Below are positions 1 through 9,582 of a DNA stretch of 64,000 bases, piece after piece (the stretch's first letter is position 1; each line of letters opens with the position of its first letter). The notes beneath the pieces were generated by a model. It had not been told where the DNA came from and did not search any database. It saw only the letters and a list, made by a program, of their open reading frames with translations. This DNA is from Agrobacterium tumefaciens. Its GTDB lineage: Bacteria > Pseudomonadota > Alphaproteobacteria > Rhizobiales > Rhizobiaceae. Position numbers and translations under genes: made by a program. The stretch is taken from the NCBI GenBank assembly GCA_025560025.1, contig CP048485.1:2262501-2326500 (forward strand), given 5' to 3'.

Positions 1-170
1 TCTATGCCCCCGCCGATATTCCGCCCCTGTCGAACACCGTGCTCCACGCGCTTACAAGCGTAATCCATCCCGTCCTCCTGGCACGGGAAGACATCGGCAA
101 TTTAGCAACACGTTGCGATCAACTCGTCGATTTAATCGATGCGGGATTGCGCAATCCGCTTGCTAAGTGA
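1..170 (+). CDS. C-terminal end of a probable TetR-family regulator (partial)
   Basis: An open frame runs in from the left edge to a TGA at 168-170 and gives about 55 residues ending in ...GLRNPLAK. It is largely helical and Leu-rich (LHALTSVIHPVLLARED, DQLVDLIDAG), which fits the C-terminal ligand/dimerisation domain of a TetR-type repressor. The DNA-binding half lies outside the window, so the family is inferred mainly from context: the gene directly precedes an RND efflux operon on the same strand, where such pumps usually have a TetR repressor. It could be another helical protein. Confidence 0.5.
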   Translation, partial: YAPADIPPLSNTVLHALTSVIHPVLLAREDIGNLATRCDQLVDLIDAGLRNPLAK

Positions 171-194
171 CGATTCCCAATTTACGTCACCTTC

Positions 195-210
195 TCGCAA
201 TTGCTTGCGA
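195..210. promoter_or_regulatory. Inverted repeat, candidate operator of the RND pump
   Basis: TCGCAA-TTGC-TTGCGA is a perfect 6-bp inverted repeat with a 4-bp spacer, lying between the regulator stop (170) and the adaptor start (370). Size and position suit a TetR-type operator, but no promoter elements were firmly placed and binding is inferred only. Confidence 0.35.
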
Positions 211-369
211 AGCGCTAAAGCCTGCGCTTCTATGCGCTTGGCGGTCCGGACAGAATGAGCGAATCGGGTCCCTGTAAGGCCTTCGCCTGTCGTGTCTGTT
301 TCCGGGACGCGCATCCGCCGAGCGACATTGCGCTTAAAGTTGAATGCGACCCATACGCAGGGAAGAACA

Positions 370-1572
370 ATGAGCCGACGTATTTTACCCCTATTTGCTT
401 CTCTGTGTGTAACCGCGGTTCTGGCGGGATGCAGCGATGGCGGCGAGAGCGGCCAGGCCGCTGGCCAGGGCGCCGAGCGCCCACCTTCTCCGGTCAGCAT
501 CATCCTGATGAAGACCAGTGAATATCCCCTGACCACCGTTCTTCCAGGCCGTGCCAGCGCGTTCCAGACGGCGGAAATCCGTCCGCGCGTCACCGGCATC
601 ATCCGCGAAATTCCCTTCAAGGAAGGCAGCGAGGTCAAGCAGGGCGATGTTCTCTATCAGATCGAGGACAACACCTATCTGGCGGAAGTGGCACAGGCCA
701 AGGCAAGCGTGGCGAAGGCCGAAGCAAGCGTTCCAAGCGCCGAGGCGAACCTTGCCCGTTACGAGCGGCTGGTCAACAGCGGCGCAACGCAGATCGAATA
801 TGAAAACGCCAAGGTGACGCTGCTACAGGCTCAGGCCGATGTGGCCCAGACCAAGGCGGCGCTGGAAACGGCTGAAATCAACCTCGATCTCACCAAGGTC
901 CGCGCGCCCTTTGACGGCATTACCAGCGCGACCGCCTTCAGCATCGGCAACGTCGTGACGGCAAACCAGACGACGGCTTTGACGACGCTGCGCCGCATCG
1001 ATCCGATCTATATCGATCTGATGGAATCCAGCATCAATCTCCTGCGTCTGAAAAAGGCGATCTCGTCGGGCCAGCTCGGCGGCGATACGAAGGAAACGGG
1101 TATTCACCTGACCCTGGAAGACGGCACCGAATACAAACATGACGGCAAGATCGACATGTCGGACATGGCGGTGAGCGAAACCACCGGCACCTTCTCCATC
1201 CGCGCTCTCTTCGAGAACCCGGACGATCTCCTGCTTCCCGGCACCTATGTCCGCGCCACGCTGACCATCGGCAAGGAAAAGGGTTTCCGCATTCCGCAGC
1301 GCGCGGCAAGCCGCAACGCCAATGGCGAACTGACCGCAAAGTTCGTCTCGGCGGAAAACAAGGTGGAAACCCGCACTTTCCCGTCCAGCCAGCAGTCGGG
1401 CAATGCCTGGCTGGTGACGGAGAACATCAAGGATGGCGACAAGCTCATCGTCGACGGTTTCCAGTGGATTGCCGACGGTGCGACGGTCGCGCCGGTTGAA
1501 GTGACCATCGACGATCGCGGTATCGTCGTTCTGCCGCAGCAAGCTCAGCCTGCCGCCGCCCCCACGAAATAA
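370..1572 (+). CDS. RND efflux periplasmic adaptor (membrane fusion protein), AcrA/MexA type
   Basis: This is a 400-aa periplasmic adaptor that would link an inner-membrane RND pump to an outer-membrane channel. The start at 370 is preferred over the longer frame from 292: AGGGAAG lies just upstream and the product then begins with a lipoprotein signal (LAGC, lipidated Cys21). Biotinyl/lipoyl-like halves flank an alpha-helical hairpin rich in Ala, Glu and Lys (roughly residues 85-160); the first half carries RVTGIIREIPFKEGSEV. Beta-barrel and membrane-proximal domains follow. It is first in a three-gene pump operon, 53 bases before the permease. The substrate cannot be read from sequence; the AmeABC and IfeAB pumps of Agrobacterium are the obvious comparisons. 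Confidence 0.93.
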   Translation: MSRRILPLFASLCVTAVLAGCSDGGESGQAAGQGAERPPSPVSIILMKTSEYPLTTVLPGRASAFQTAEIRPRVTGIIREIPFKEGSEVKQGDVLYQIEDNTYLAEVAQAKASVAKAEASVPSAEANLARYERLVNSGATQIEYENAKVTLLQAQADVAQTKAALETAEINLDLTKVRAPFDGITSATAFSIGNVVTANQTTALTTLRRIDPIYIDLMESSINLLRLKKAISSGQLGGDTKETGIHLTLEDGTEYKHDGKIDMSDMAVSETTGTFSIRALFENPDDLLLPGTYVRATLTIGKEKGFRIPQRAASRNANGELTAKFVSAENKVETRTFPSSQQSGNAWLVTENIKDGDKLIVDGFQWIADGATVAPVEVTIDDRGIVVLPQQAQPAAAPTK

Positions 1573-1625
1573 GCATGAGCACGAAACCCTCGGTCGAAGC
1601 TCGTAAAAGGTAAGGCAGGACTGCC

Positions 1626-4600
1626 ATGGCCCATTTCTTCATCCGGCGCCCCGTGTTTGCATGGGTTATCGCCATCGTCATCATGCTGGGCGGCGCCCTT
1701 GCGATCTGGACGCTTTCCATTTCGCAATATCCCGATATTGCCCCGACGACGGTACGCGTCAGCGCGACCTATAATGGCGCGAGCGCCGAGACCGTCGAGA
1801 AATCGGTGACGACCATCATCGAGGACGGCATGACCGGCCTTGACGACCTCACCTATATGACCTCGTCATCCTCCACCGGCAGCGCCGAAGTGACACTGAC
1901 CTTCGGCAACAGCATCATGCCTGACATCGCGCAGGTTCAGGTGCAGAACAAGCTGCAGCTGGTCCAGTCGCAATTGCCCGATACCGTGCAGCAGCAGGGT
2001 ATCCAGGTCAGCCGCTCCACATCGAGCATTCTGATGGTGGGTGCGCTTATCTCGACCGACGGCAAGCGCAATTCGGCCGATCTCGGCGACGTCTTCTCCT
2101 CGCGTGTCGAAGACCAGATCAAGCGCCTCGAAGGCGTGGGCAGCATCAACGTCTTCGGTTCCGAATATGCGATGCGTATCTGGCTGGATCCGTTCAAGCT
2201 CAACAAGTACCAGCTGACCACGGCCGACGTGACAAGCGCGATCGAAAGCCAGAACACCCAGGTTTCGGTCGGTTCACTTGGCGCCGTACCCGCCGTCAAG
2301 GGCCAGCAGCTGAACGTGACGGTGACGGCACAGAGCCAGCTCACCACCGTTGCCGATTTCGAATCGGTCATCCTGAAAGTCGAGAAAGACGGCGCAACCG
2401 TTCGCCTGAGCGACGTGGCCCGCATCGAAATCGGCCAGGAAACCTATGGTGGCGATTCCCGTTCGAACGGCCGTCCCTCTGCCGGTTTCGCGGTCAACCT
2501 CGCCACGGGCGCCAACGCGCTCGATACGGCAGCGCGTGTAAAGTCGGCGCTTTCCGCCGTCGAGGGTTCGCTGCCCGAGGGGGTTTCGATCGAATATCCC
2601 TATGACACGACACCCTTCGTGAAGCTATCGATCGAGAAAGTGGTGCATACGCTGATCGAGGCGATCATTCTCGTCTTCGTCGTGCTTCTGGTGTTCCTGC
2701 AAAATCTCAGAGCCACCTTCATTCCGATGATCGCGGTTCCCGTCGTGCTTCTCGGCACCTTCGGCGTGCTTGCACTGACAGGATATTCCATCAACACGCT
2801 CACCATGTTCGCCATGGTTCTGGCCATCGGCCTTCTCGTCGACGACGCCATCGTTGTTGTCGAAAACGTCGAGCGCATCATGTCGGAAGAGGGCCTGTCG
2901 CCGGTCGAGGCAACCGAAAAATCGATGGGTGAAATCACCGGCGCGATCATCGGCATCGCGCTCGTGCTGACGGCCGTGTTCATTCCGATGGCATTCTTTG
3001 GCGGATCGACCGGCATCATCTATCGCCAGTTCTCGATCACCATCGTTTCGGCCATGCTGCTTTCGGCAGTGGTCGCCATCGTTCTGACGCCGGCGCTTTG
3101 CGCCACGATGCTGAAGCCGATCGACCATCACAAGAAGCAGCGCGGACCGGGCGCCTGGTTCAACCGCGGCTTCGGCAAGACGACGGACGGTTATGTTTCC
3201 TCCATCGGCTACCTGCTGAAGCGGCCTCTGCGCGTGATGATTATTTTCGCGATCGTGATCGGCGGCTGCGCCTGGTTCTTTTCCAAGCTGCCCAGCTCGT
3301 TCCTGCCGCAGGAAGACCAGGGTGTGCTGCTGACGATCATTCAGACGCCGACGGGTTCGAATATCGAACGCACCAACGAGGTGGTGAAGCAGGTCGAAAA
3401 CTACTTCCGTGAAAAGGAAGCCAACAATGTCGAATCGGTTTTCGGTGTTCTGGGCTTCAGCTTCAGCGGTTCCGGCCAGAACAACGCCATCGTCTTCACC
3501 AAGCTCAAGGATTTCGCCGAGAGAACCGCACCGGACCAGCACGCAGCCGCCATCGTGCAGCGTGCGATGGGCACATTCTTCGGCTTCCGCGATGCGCAGG
3601 TGTTCCCGCTTCTGCCGCCGGCCATTCAGGGCATGGGCACATCGAGCGGTTTCTCGATGTATCTCGTGGATAGCGGCCGTAACGGCACAGAGGCACTGAC
3701 GGCCACGTCCAAGGAGCTGATCGCGCTTGCGACCAGCAATCCGAAGGTCAGCTCGCTCAGAAGCGACAGCCAGGACAACGAAACGCAGATGAAGATCATT
3801 CTCGATCAGGAAAAGATGGGAGCCATGGGGGTCGATCTTTCCTCCGTGAACCTCATGCTGTCGACGATCTTTGCCGGCCGGGATGTCAACGACTTCACCC
3901 TCAACGGTGAACTCAAGCCGGTCTATGTCCAGGGTGATGCGCCTTATCGTATGCAGCCGGACGACCTGAAGTTCTGGTATGCCCGCAATACCAGCGGCGA
4001 AATGGTGCCCTTCTCCTCCTTCAGCGAGGTGAAATGGGTCAATGCGCCGCCGTCTCTCGCCCGTTTCAACGGCACGGGTGCGATCTCGCTTGAAGGCACC
4101 GCCGGCGCGGGTGTCGCGTCCGGTGATGCGATGGACGAGATGGAACGCCTGACGGCGAGCCTGCCGGGCGGTTACACCGTGGCATGGCAGGGCATCTCCT
4201 ATCAGGAGCGGCTTTCGGGTTCACAGGCTCCGATGCTCTATGCGCTGTCGGTTCTGATCGTGTTCCTCTGCCTTGCCGCCCTTTATGAAAGCTGGTCGAT
4301 CCCCTTCTCGGTCATCATGGCCGTGCCGGTGGGCGTCCTCGGTGCTCTGACCGCGGCCCATTTCTTCGGCCAGTCGAACGACGTCTACTTCAAGGTGGGC
4401 CTGCTCACGACAATCGGCCTTGCCGCGAAAAACGCGATCCTGATCGTCGAATTCGCCAAGGAACGGCAGGAGCACGGCTTGAGTCTGCTGGAAGCGACAC
4501 TGGAAGCGGCGAAGCTTCGTCTGCGTCCGATCATCATGACATCGCTCGCCTTCATCCTCGGTGTCGTACCTCTGGCGATTGCAACCGGGGCAGGTTCCGC

Positions 4601-4715
4601 CGCGCAAAATGCAATCGGCATCGGGGTGCTGGGTGGTATGCTTTCTGCAACACTGCTCGGAATTTTCTTCGTTCCGTCCTTTTTCGTCATCATTCGTCGC
4701 CTTTCAAGGCGTTAA
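1626..4715 (+). CDS. RND multidrug efflux permease, HAE1 family (AcrB-like)
   Basis: A full-length 1029-aa hydrophobe/amphiphile efflux permease. The N-terminus (AHFFIRRPVFAWVIAI) is the classic HAE1 start with TM1. The proton-relay Asp pair in TM4 is present (LLVDDAIVVVENVER), as is the TM10 Lys (AAKNAILIVEFAK). Two large periplasmic loops lie between TM1-2 and TM7-8, as expected for a trimeric drug/proton antiporter. A GGCAGGA-type ribosome binding site precedes the ATG. It sits between the adaptor and the outer-membrane factor, so the pump appears complete. No key residue seems missing; substrate range is unknown. Confidence 0.96.
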   Translation: MAHFFIRRPVFAWVIAIVIMLGGALAIWTLSISQYPDIAPTTVRVSATYNGASAETVEKSVTTIIEDGMTGLDDLTYMTSSSSTGSAEVTLTFGNSIMPDIAQVQVQNKLQLVQSQLPDTVQQQGIQVSRSTSSILMVGALISTDGKRNSADLGDVFSSRVEDQIKRLEGVGSINVFGSEYAMRIWLDPFKLNKYQLTTADVTSAIESQNTQVSVGSLGAVPAVKGQQLNVTVTAQSQLTTVADFESVILKVEKDGATVRLSDVARIEIGQETYGGDSRSNGRPSAGFAVNLATGANALDTAARVKSALSAVEGSLPEGVSIEYPYDTTPFVKLSIEKVVHTLIEAIILVFVVLLVFLQNLRATFIPMIAVPVVLLGTFGVLALTGYSINTLTMFAMVLAIGLLVDDAIVVVENVERIMSEEGLSPVEATEKSMGEITGAIIGIALVLTAVFIPMAFFGGSTGIIYRQFSITIVSAMLLSAVVAIVLTPALCATMLKPIDHHKKQRGPGAWFNRGFGKTTDGYVSSIGYLLKRPLRVMIIFAIVIGGCAWFFSKLPSSFLPQEDQGVLLTIIQTPTGSNIERTNEVVKQVENYFREKEANNVESVFGVLGFSFSGSGQNNAIVFTKLKDFAERTAPDQHAAAIVQRAMGTFFGFRDAQVFPLLPPAIQGMGTSSGFSMYLVDSGRNGTEALTATSKELIALATSNPKVSSLRSDSQDNETQMKIILDQEKMGAMGVDLSSVNLMLSTIFAGRDVNDFTLNGELKPVYVQGDAPYRMQPDDLKFWYARNTSGEMVPFSSFSEVKWVNAPPSLARFNGTGAISLEGTAGAGVASGDAMDEMERLTASLPGGYTVAWQGISYQERLSGSQAPMLYALSVLIVFLCLAALYESWSIPFSVIMAVPVGVLGALTAAHFFGQSNDVYFKVGLLTTIGLAAKNAILIVEFAKERQEHGLSLLEATLEAAKLRLRPIIMTSLAFILGVVPLAIATGAGSAAQNAIGIGVLGGMLSATLLGIFFVPSFFVIIRRLSRR

Positions 4716-4723
4716 CAAAACAA

Positions 4724-4816
4724 AAATGGGCTGTGCCAACCGTTAATACGCTGCTAGAAATGTTGCCGATTTGGCAAATGCACGTTTCTACGGCATATCG
4801 ACCGCGCAGCCCATTT
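4724..4816. repeat. Nested inverted repeat between pump permease and outer-membrane gene
   Basis: AAATGGGCTG (4724-4733) pairs perfectly with CAGCCCATTT (4807-4816). Inside it TAGAAA (4755-4760) pairs with TTTCTA (4785-4790), and TTGCC (4763-4767) with GGCAA (4773-4777) around a 5-base loop. There is no T-tract, so it does not look like a terminator. It may be a dispersed intergenic element or an mRNA structure that adjusts expression of the third pump gene. Confidence 0.5.
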
Positions 4817-4864
4817 GTCAGCAAGCCGCGCTCGGTAAGCCAACCAGAGAATTGGGAAAACTAT

Positions 4865-6307
4865 ATGCTGTCTATTCGCGCTACTCTTCCCCTGACAATG
4901 CTGCTGCTTTCAGGCTGTGTTGTTGGACCCGACCACAAGACGCCGGAAATCCAATTGCCGGGAAAGTTTGCGGAAGCCGGAAAAACCAGTAATGGCGACA
5001 TCAGCAGCGTTGCATGGTGGACTGCTTTCAACGACAGCCGTCTGAACGGTTACGTTTCCACCGGCCTCGCACAGAACCTCACCGTGATGCAGGCTATCGA
5101 GCGCATCAATCAGGCGCAGGCCCAGGTGATCGTGGACGGCGCCGGCGGCCTGCCGAGCCTGACGGGCAGTGGCAGCCACACGACCAGCGAGACCAAGGGC
5201 AGCTATCGTGACGTTCCCGTCACCAACGTGTCTTCCGGCAGCCTCAGCGTTTCCTGGTTCCTCGACCTCTTCGGCCGCTATCGCCGGGCAACGGAAAGCG
5301 CCAATGCGTCGCTCGATGCAGCTTACTCCACCGTCGACGTTCAGCGTCTGACGCTGATTTCATCCGTCGCCGCTGCCTATATCGACGTGCGCTATTATCA
5401 GGAACGTCTGGCGATTGCCCGCCAAAACCTGGGCTCACGCCGTGAAACGCTCGATCTGACCAAGCTGCAGCTCGAAGCGGGTGCCGCCTCGCGCCTCGAT
5501 GTCGTCCAGTCCGAAGGTCTGGTCAATTCCACGCTGTCACAGATCCCCGGCCTCGAAACCAGCTTCCGCAAGGCCGCGCATCGCATCGCGACCCTGCTCG
5601 GCATGCCGGCCTCGTCGCTCATCGCTGAACTTCAGAAGGGTGCACGCCAGCCTGTTGCCCGCGCAGTGCCCCGCACCGGCATTCCGGCTGACCTGATCCG
5701 CAACCGTCCGGACATCCGCGTCGCCGAACGTAATCTCGCCGCTGCGGTCGCCACGATCGGTGTAACCGAGGCGCAACTTTATCCGAGCATCGAGCTTGGT
5801 GGCGCGATCACCCCGAGCTACAATTTCCTGAGTGGCGGCGGCAGGGGAACGGCCAATAGCTGGTCCTTCGGTCCGAGCCTCACCCTTCCGATCCTCGACG
5901 GTGGCAGACTCCGCGCCAATGTCGACATCGCCAACTCACAGGCACGCGAGCAATATCTCGTCTGGAAGGCGACCGTTCTCAACGCGGTGGAAGAAGTCGA
6001 AAACGCCCTGGCCGCCATCAATCGCGACCAGCGCACCGTCGACGCTCTGAGAAAGACCGTCGCCTCCTACCAGGAAGCACTGCAGCTCTCGACCGCCAGC
6101 TATCGCGATGGTGCATCGTCTCTGCTCGACGTTCTGGATGCCCAGCGCTCGGTCTCGGACGCGCAGGCAAACCTTGCTACGGCGATCCAGACGACCGCGC
6201 AGGACTATGTCTCGCTCAACGTGGCTCTCGGTGGCGGTTATGCCGTTGGACAGCCAGCCCCGAAGAAGTCAGCCGGCCCGACCGTGGCCGCCGCGAAGGG
6301 CATGTAA
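4865..6307 (+). CDS. Outer-membrane efflux lipoprotein, NodT/TolC family
   Basis: A 480-aa outer-membrane factor that would complete the RND pump. An in-frame ATG exists at 4733, but the start at 4865 gives a proper lipoprotein signal (MLLLSGC, Cys18) followed by the common family beginning VGPDHKTPE. Two homologous TolC-like halves with long coiled helices are visible; the second repeats the LDVVQSEG-like pattern as LLDVLDAQRS near residue 420. The 149-base gap after the permease contains a large nested inverted repeat, so this third gene may be expressed at a different level or from its own promoter. A strong terminator follows. Confidence 0.93.
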   Translation: MLSIRATLPLTMLLLSGCVVGPDHKTPEIQLPGKFAEAGKTSNGDISSVAWWTAFNDSRLNGYVSTGLAQNLTVMQAIERINQAQAQVIVDGAGGLPSLTGSGSHTTSETKGSYRDVPVTNVSSGSLSVSWFLDLFGRYRRATESANASLDAAYSTVDVQRLTLISSVAAAYIDVRYYQERLAIARQNLGSRRETLDLTKLQLEAGAASRLDVVQSEGLVNSTLSQIPGLETSFRKAAHRIATLLGMPASSLIAELQKGARQPVARAVPRTGIPADLIRNRPDIRVAERNLAAAVATIGVTEAQLYPSIELGGAITPSYNFLSGGGRGTANSWSFGPSLTLPILDGGRLRANVDIANSQAREQYLVWKATVLNAVEEVENALAAINRDQRTVDALRKTVASYQEALQLSTASYRDGASSLLDVLDAQRSVSDAQANLATAIQTTAQDYVSLNVALGGGYAVGQPAPKKSAGPTVAAAKGM

Positions 6308-6330
6308 GAACGGCCCAAAAAGGCAAACAA

Positions 6331-6362
6331 AAAGCCCGCGTCTTTCGACGCGGGCTTTTTGT
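6331..6362 (+). terminator. Rho-independent terminator of the RND operon
   Basis: AAAGCCCGCGTC (6331-6342) pairs with GACGCGGGCTTT around TTTC and is followed by a T-run. It lies 24 bases after the outer-membrane factor stop. Confidence 0.85.
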
Positions 6363-6373
6363 TATTCAGGGCA

Positions 6374-6403
6374 TAAAAAAAGCACCGGTCACCCGGTGCT
6401 TTT
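6374..6403. terminator. Bidirectional terminator between pump operon and efp
   Basis: AGCACCGG and CCGGTGCT form a short stem flanked by A-tracts on the left and T-tracts on the right, so it can end transcription from either side. It would terminate efp, which arrives from the right. Confidence 0.75.
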
Positions 6404-6423
6404 TGTTTAACCAGCCATCAGGC

Positions 6424-6993
6424 TCAGCTCTTGGCGCGCTCGACGTAGGAATTGTCTTCCGTCGCGATGACCACGCGGATGCCGGCATCGATATGCGGCG
6501 GAACCATGGTGCGGATACCGTTGGAAAGGATTGCCGGCTTGTAGGAAGAAGAAGCCGTCTGGCCCTTCACAACCGGTTCCGTTTCCATGATTTCCAGCGT
6601 TACGTGGCGCGGCAGTTCGACAGCCAGCGGATTGCCTTCGTGGATGGAAAGAACGCAGGTCATGCCTTCCTGCAGATAGGCCTTCTGGTCGCCCATCGTG
6701 TCGACGTCGACAACAACCTGATCGTAGTTTTCCGGGTTCATGAAGTGGAAGCCTTCGCCATCTTCATAAAGGAACTGGAAGTTCAGGTCTTCGACGAAAG
6801 CGCGCTCGACCTGCTCGGTGGTGCGCCAGCGCTCGGAGACCTTCACGCCGTCAACGATGCGGCGCATGTCTACCTGCGTGACCGGCGTGCCCTTGCCGGG
6901 GTGAAAGTTCTGCGCGGTAAGAACGACGTAAAGCTTGCCGTCCACGTCGAGAACATTGCCCTTGCGGACGGATGAGGCGATAACCTTGACCAT
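6424..6993 (-). CDS. efp: Elongation factor P
   Basis: A 189-aa EF-P of normal length, which relieves ribosomes stalled at polyproline stretches. The KOW-like N-domain carries HPGKGTP with Lys34, the residue beta-lysylated in E. coli; both modifying enzymes are encoded divergently next door. Two OB-type domains follow, ending near [22 protein letters not shown]. The ATG at 6993 follows TTACAAGGAAGTC on its own strand, a good ribosome binding site. The modification system and its target share a 251-base divergent intergenic region. Confidence 0.97.
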   Translation of the reverse strand: MVKVIASSVRKGNVLDVDGKLYVVLTAQNFHPGKGTPVTQVDMRRIVDGVKVSERWRTTEQVERAFVEDLNFQFLYEDGEGFHFMNPENYDQVVVDVDTMGDQKAYLQEGMTCVLSIHEGNPLAVELPRHVTLEIMETEPVVKGQTASSSYKPAILSNGIRTMVPPHIDAGIRVVIATEDNSYVERAKS

Positions 6994-7244
6994 ATGACTT
7001 CCTTGTAACTCGATGAAATGCGTCGTAAAGGACTGCGCGGCAGCACCGGCCCCGGCAGACGTTTTGTCTTTTTTCTGGGGCGCAACTACCTTAAATCCGC
7101 GCGAATTGCCAGCCTTCTACAGCAATTCGCGAAAGAGTGCCTAGCGGTTTTCCGCCCGGAATTGCTTTAAATGATGCGATCAGGCGTTTTGCGGGCCGTT
7201 TATCCGCAACAGGGCCCGCAGGGAAGACGGAAAAGAAAAGAGAA

Positions 7245-8309
7245 ATGGGCTCGAACAACGAGACAATGTCGCCATGGTGGACGCCCGATGTTCACGCAGA
7301 CCGCCGCGCTTTCCTGCTTGGACGCAATGCGATCCAGTCGGCGTTTCGCAGCCATTTCGCGTGCGCCGATTTTCTCGAAGTCGACACCGCCACGCTGCAG
7401 ATTTCCCCCGGCAACGAGGCACATCTGCACGCCTTCGCCACCCAGGGCCTGACATCAGCCGGCGACAGCGCTCCGCTCTATCTCCACACCTCGCCGGAAT
7501 TTGCCTGCAAGAAGCTGCTCGCGGCCGGTGAAGAACGCATCCTCTGTTTCGCCCATGTTTACCGAAACCGGGAGAGAGGCCCCCTGCACCACCCGGAATT
7601 CACCATGCTGGAATGGTATCGGGTCGGTGAGACCTACGAGACCCTGATGACGGACAGCGCCGACCTTCTTGGGCTGGCCGCCGAGACCGCCAAGACGAAA
7701 AACTTTACCTATCGTGGCCGCAGCGTCGATCCGTTCCTCGAACCGGAACGCCTGAGCGTTGCCGAAGCCTTCGAGCGTTATGCGGCAATTGACCTTCTCG
7801 CGACCATCGGCCGGAACGGTGAAACGGACGAACGGCATCTCGCCGAAAGCCTCACCAATGCCGGCATTCGCGTCGCCGATGACGACACCTGGGCGGATAT
7901 GTTCAGCCGCGTGATTGTCGAGCGGGTGGAGCCGGAACTGGGCTTTGGCCGGGCAACCATTCTTGACGAATATCCGACCTGCGAAGCGGCTCTTGCCCGC
8001 AAATCGCCTGATGATGCGCGGGTGGCGGAACGTTTCGAGCTTTATGCCTGCGGCGTGGAACTTGCCAATGCCTTCGGCGAATTGACCGACGCTGCCGAGC
8101 AGAGACGGCGTTTCGAAATGGAGATGGCCGAGAAGCAGCGGGTTTACGGCGAGACATATCCGCTGGACGAGGATTTTCTCGCAGCACTGGCGATCATGCC
8201 GCCGGCTAGCGGCATAGCACTCGGCTTCGACCGGCTGGTAATGCTGGCAACCGGGGCGCCCCGCATCGATCTCGTCATGTGGGCACCCGTCGCGGAATAT
8301 GGTCGATGA
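7245..8309 (+). CDS. epmA: EF-P beta-lysine ligase EpmA (GenX/PoxA)
   Basis: A truncated class II lysyl-tRNA-synthetase homologue that attaches (R)-beta-lysine to EF-P Lys34 rather than charging tRNA. Class II motif 2 is clear (AHVYRNRERGPLHHPEFTMLEW), as is motif 3 (GIALGFDRLVMLATGA); the anticodon-binding domain is absent, as expected. I chose ATG 7245 (354 aa); ATG 7266 is an alternative and an upstream ATG at 7137 would add a non-conserved tail. It overlaps epmB by four bases (ATGA), so the two are translationally coupled. Confidence 0.92.
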   Translation: MGSNNETMSPWWTPDVHADRRAFLLGRNAIQSAFRSHFACADFLEVDTATLQISPGNEAHLHAFATQGLTSAGDSAPLYLHTSPEFACKKLLAAGEERILCFAHVYRNRERGPLHHPEFTMLEWYRVGETYETLMTDSADLLGLAAETAKTKNFTYRGRSVDPFLEPERLSVAEAFERYAAIDLLATIGRNGETDERHLAESLTNAGIRVADDDTWADMFSRVIVERVEPELGFGRATILDEYPTCEAALARKSPDDARVAERFELYACGVELANAFGELTDAAEQRRRFEMEMAEKQRVYGETYPLDEDFLAALAIMPPASGIALGFDRLVMLATGAPRIDLVMWAPVAEYGR

Positions 8310-9370
8310 CAAGACTTGAAACTATCAAGACACCTGAAGCGCTTCTCGAAGCCGGGCTTATCAAGACCGAGGCGCTCGAGAGCCTTCGTGCGGTCACGCA
8401 GCGTTACGCGCTCGCCATCACGCCAACAATGGCCGGACTGGTGGACAGCCGGGACCCGCAAGACCCCATTGCCCGGCAATTCGTGCCGGATGCCGCGGAA
8501 CTCGTCCATCTCCCCGAGGAGCGGGACGATCCGATTGGCGATGATGCCCATAGTCCCGTCCATGGCATCGTTCACCGTTATCCCGACCGGGTTCTTTTAA
8601 AGGCAGTGCATGTCTGCCCCGTCTATTGCCGTTTCTGTTTCCGTCGCGAGATGGTTGGGCCGCAGGGCAACGGCATGATGAGCCCGGAAGAGCTGGACGC
8701 CGCATTCGACTATATAAAAGCCAACCCGGCCATCTGGGAGGTCATCCTCACCGGCGGCGATCCGCTGGTGCTCTCCCCGCGACGCCTTTCCGATCTGATG
8801 AAGCGGCTGAAAGACATACAGCACGTCAAGATCGTCCGCTTCCATACCCGCGTGCCGGTCGTCGATCCCGACCGCATCGACGGGCCACTGATCGAGGCGC
8901 TGAAGGCCAGCGGCAAGACCACCTATGTCGCCCTGCACGCCAATCACGCGCGCGAACTCGGGCAGGAAGCCCGAAGCGCCTGCGCACGGTTGATCGATGC
9001 CGGCATCGCCATGGTCAGCCAGACAGTGCTTCTGAAGGGCGTCAACGACGATCCGGCAGTTCTGGCCGATCTGATGCGTGCCTTTGTCGAAACCCGGATC
9101 AAACCCTATTACCTGCATCATCCCGATCTTGCGCCCGGAACCAGCCATTTCCGGCTGACGATCGAGGAGGGCCAGCGAATCGTTTCCGCCCTGCGCGGAC
9201 ATGTCTCCGGTCTATGCCAGCCGACCTATGTTCTCGACATACCGGGCGGCCACGGCAAGGCCACGATCGGCAGAAATGCGGCCGAAAAAACCCGCGATGG
9301 CTGTTATTCCGTCTCTGATTTCAACGGAAACGATCATATTTACCCACCGCCTGCATCTGGCGGCGATTAA
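8306..9370 (+). CDS. epmB: EF-P-specific lysine 2,3-aminomutase EpmB (radical SAM)
   Basis: A 354-aa KamA-family radical SAM enzyme that would convert L-alpha-lysine to beta-lysine for EpmA. The [4Fe-4S] motif CX3CX2C is present (CPVYCRFCF, from about residue 104), and PLP-binding features of the family follow. The start ATG at 8306 overlaps the epmA stop (ATGA). With efp and epmA adjacent, an EF-P role is far more likely than lysine fermentation. A terminator follows ten bases after the stop. Confidence 0.92.
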   Translation: MTRLETIKTPEALLEAGLIKTEALESLRAVTQRYALAITPTMAGLVDSRDPQDPIARQFVPDAAELVHLPEERDDPIGDDAHSPVHGIVHRYPDRVLLKAVHVCPVYCRFCFRREMVGPQGNGMMSPEELDAAFDYIKANPAIWEVILTGGDPLVLSPRRLSDLMKRLKDIQHVKIVRFHTRVPVVDPDRIDGPLIEALKASGKTTYVALHANHARELGQEARSACARLIDAGIAMVSQTVLLKGVNDDPAVLADLMRAFVETRIKPYYLHHPDLAPGTSHFRLTIEEGQRIVSALRGHVSGLCQPTYVLDIPGGHGKATIGRNAAEKTRDGCYSVSDFNGNDHIYPPPASGGD

Positions 9371-9379
9371 AACAGGCAT

Positions 9380-9405
9380 AAAAAGCCCGCCGCGCCGGGC
9401 TTTTT
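9380..9405 (+). terminator. Terminator after epmB
   Basis: AAAAAGCCCG (9380-9389) pairs with CGGGCTTTTT (9396-9405), giving a stem with a 6-base loop and a U-tract. It ends the epmAB operon and, by symmetry, could work in both directions. Confidence 0.8.
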
Positions 9406-9582
9406 GCGACGGCCTCGAGCGAAAACAAAAATTTCACATTTCAGCCCCTCTCCTGTCATCATAAAGAAAAATATTCTACCTATAACAATCAGCATTGATT
9501 TTAGTGGTGGTCTGGATTATCAGTGTGGAACTGGAGAACGAGTCTCCTGATTCTGGGCCAACACCAATACAGGGAGTGTGTC

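Noticed and set aside
292..369. Longer N-terminus of the efflux adaptor
   Set aside because: It would place a basic, non-conserved stretch before a good lipoprotein signal; the start at 370 has the proper ribosome binding site.
132..638. 168-codon minus-strand frame over the adaptor start
   Set aside because: Overlaps two better supported plus-strand frames and shows no domain or ribosome binding site.
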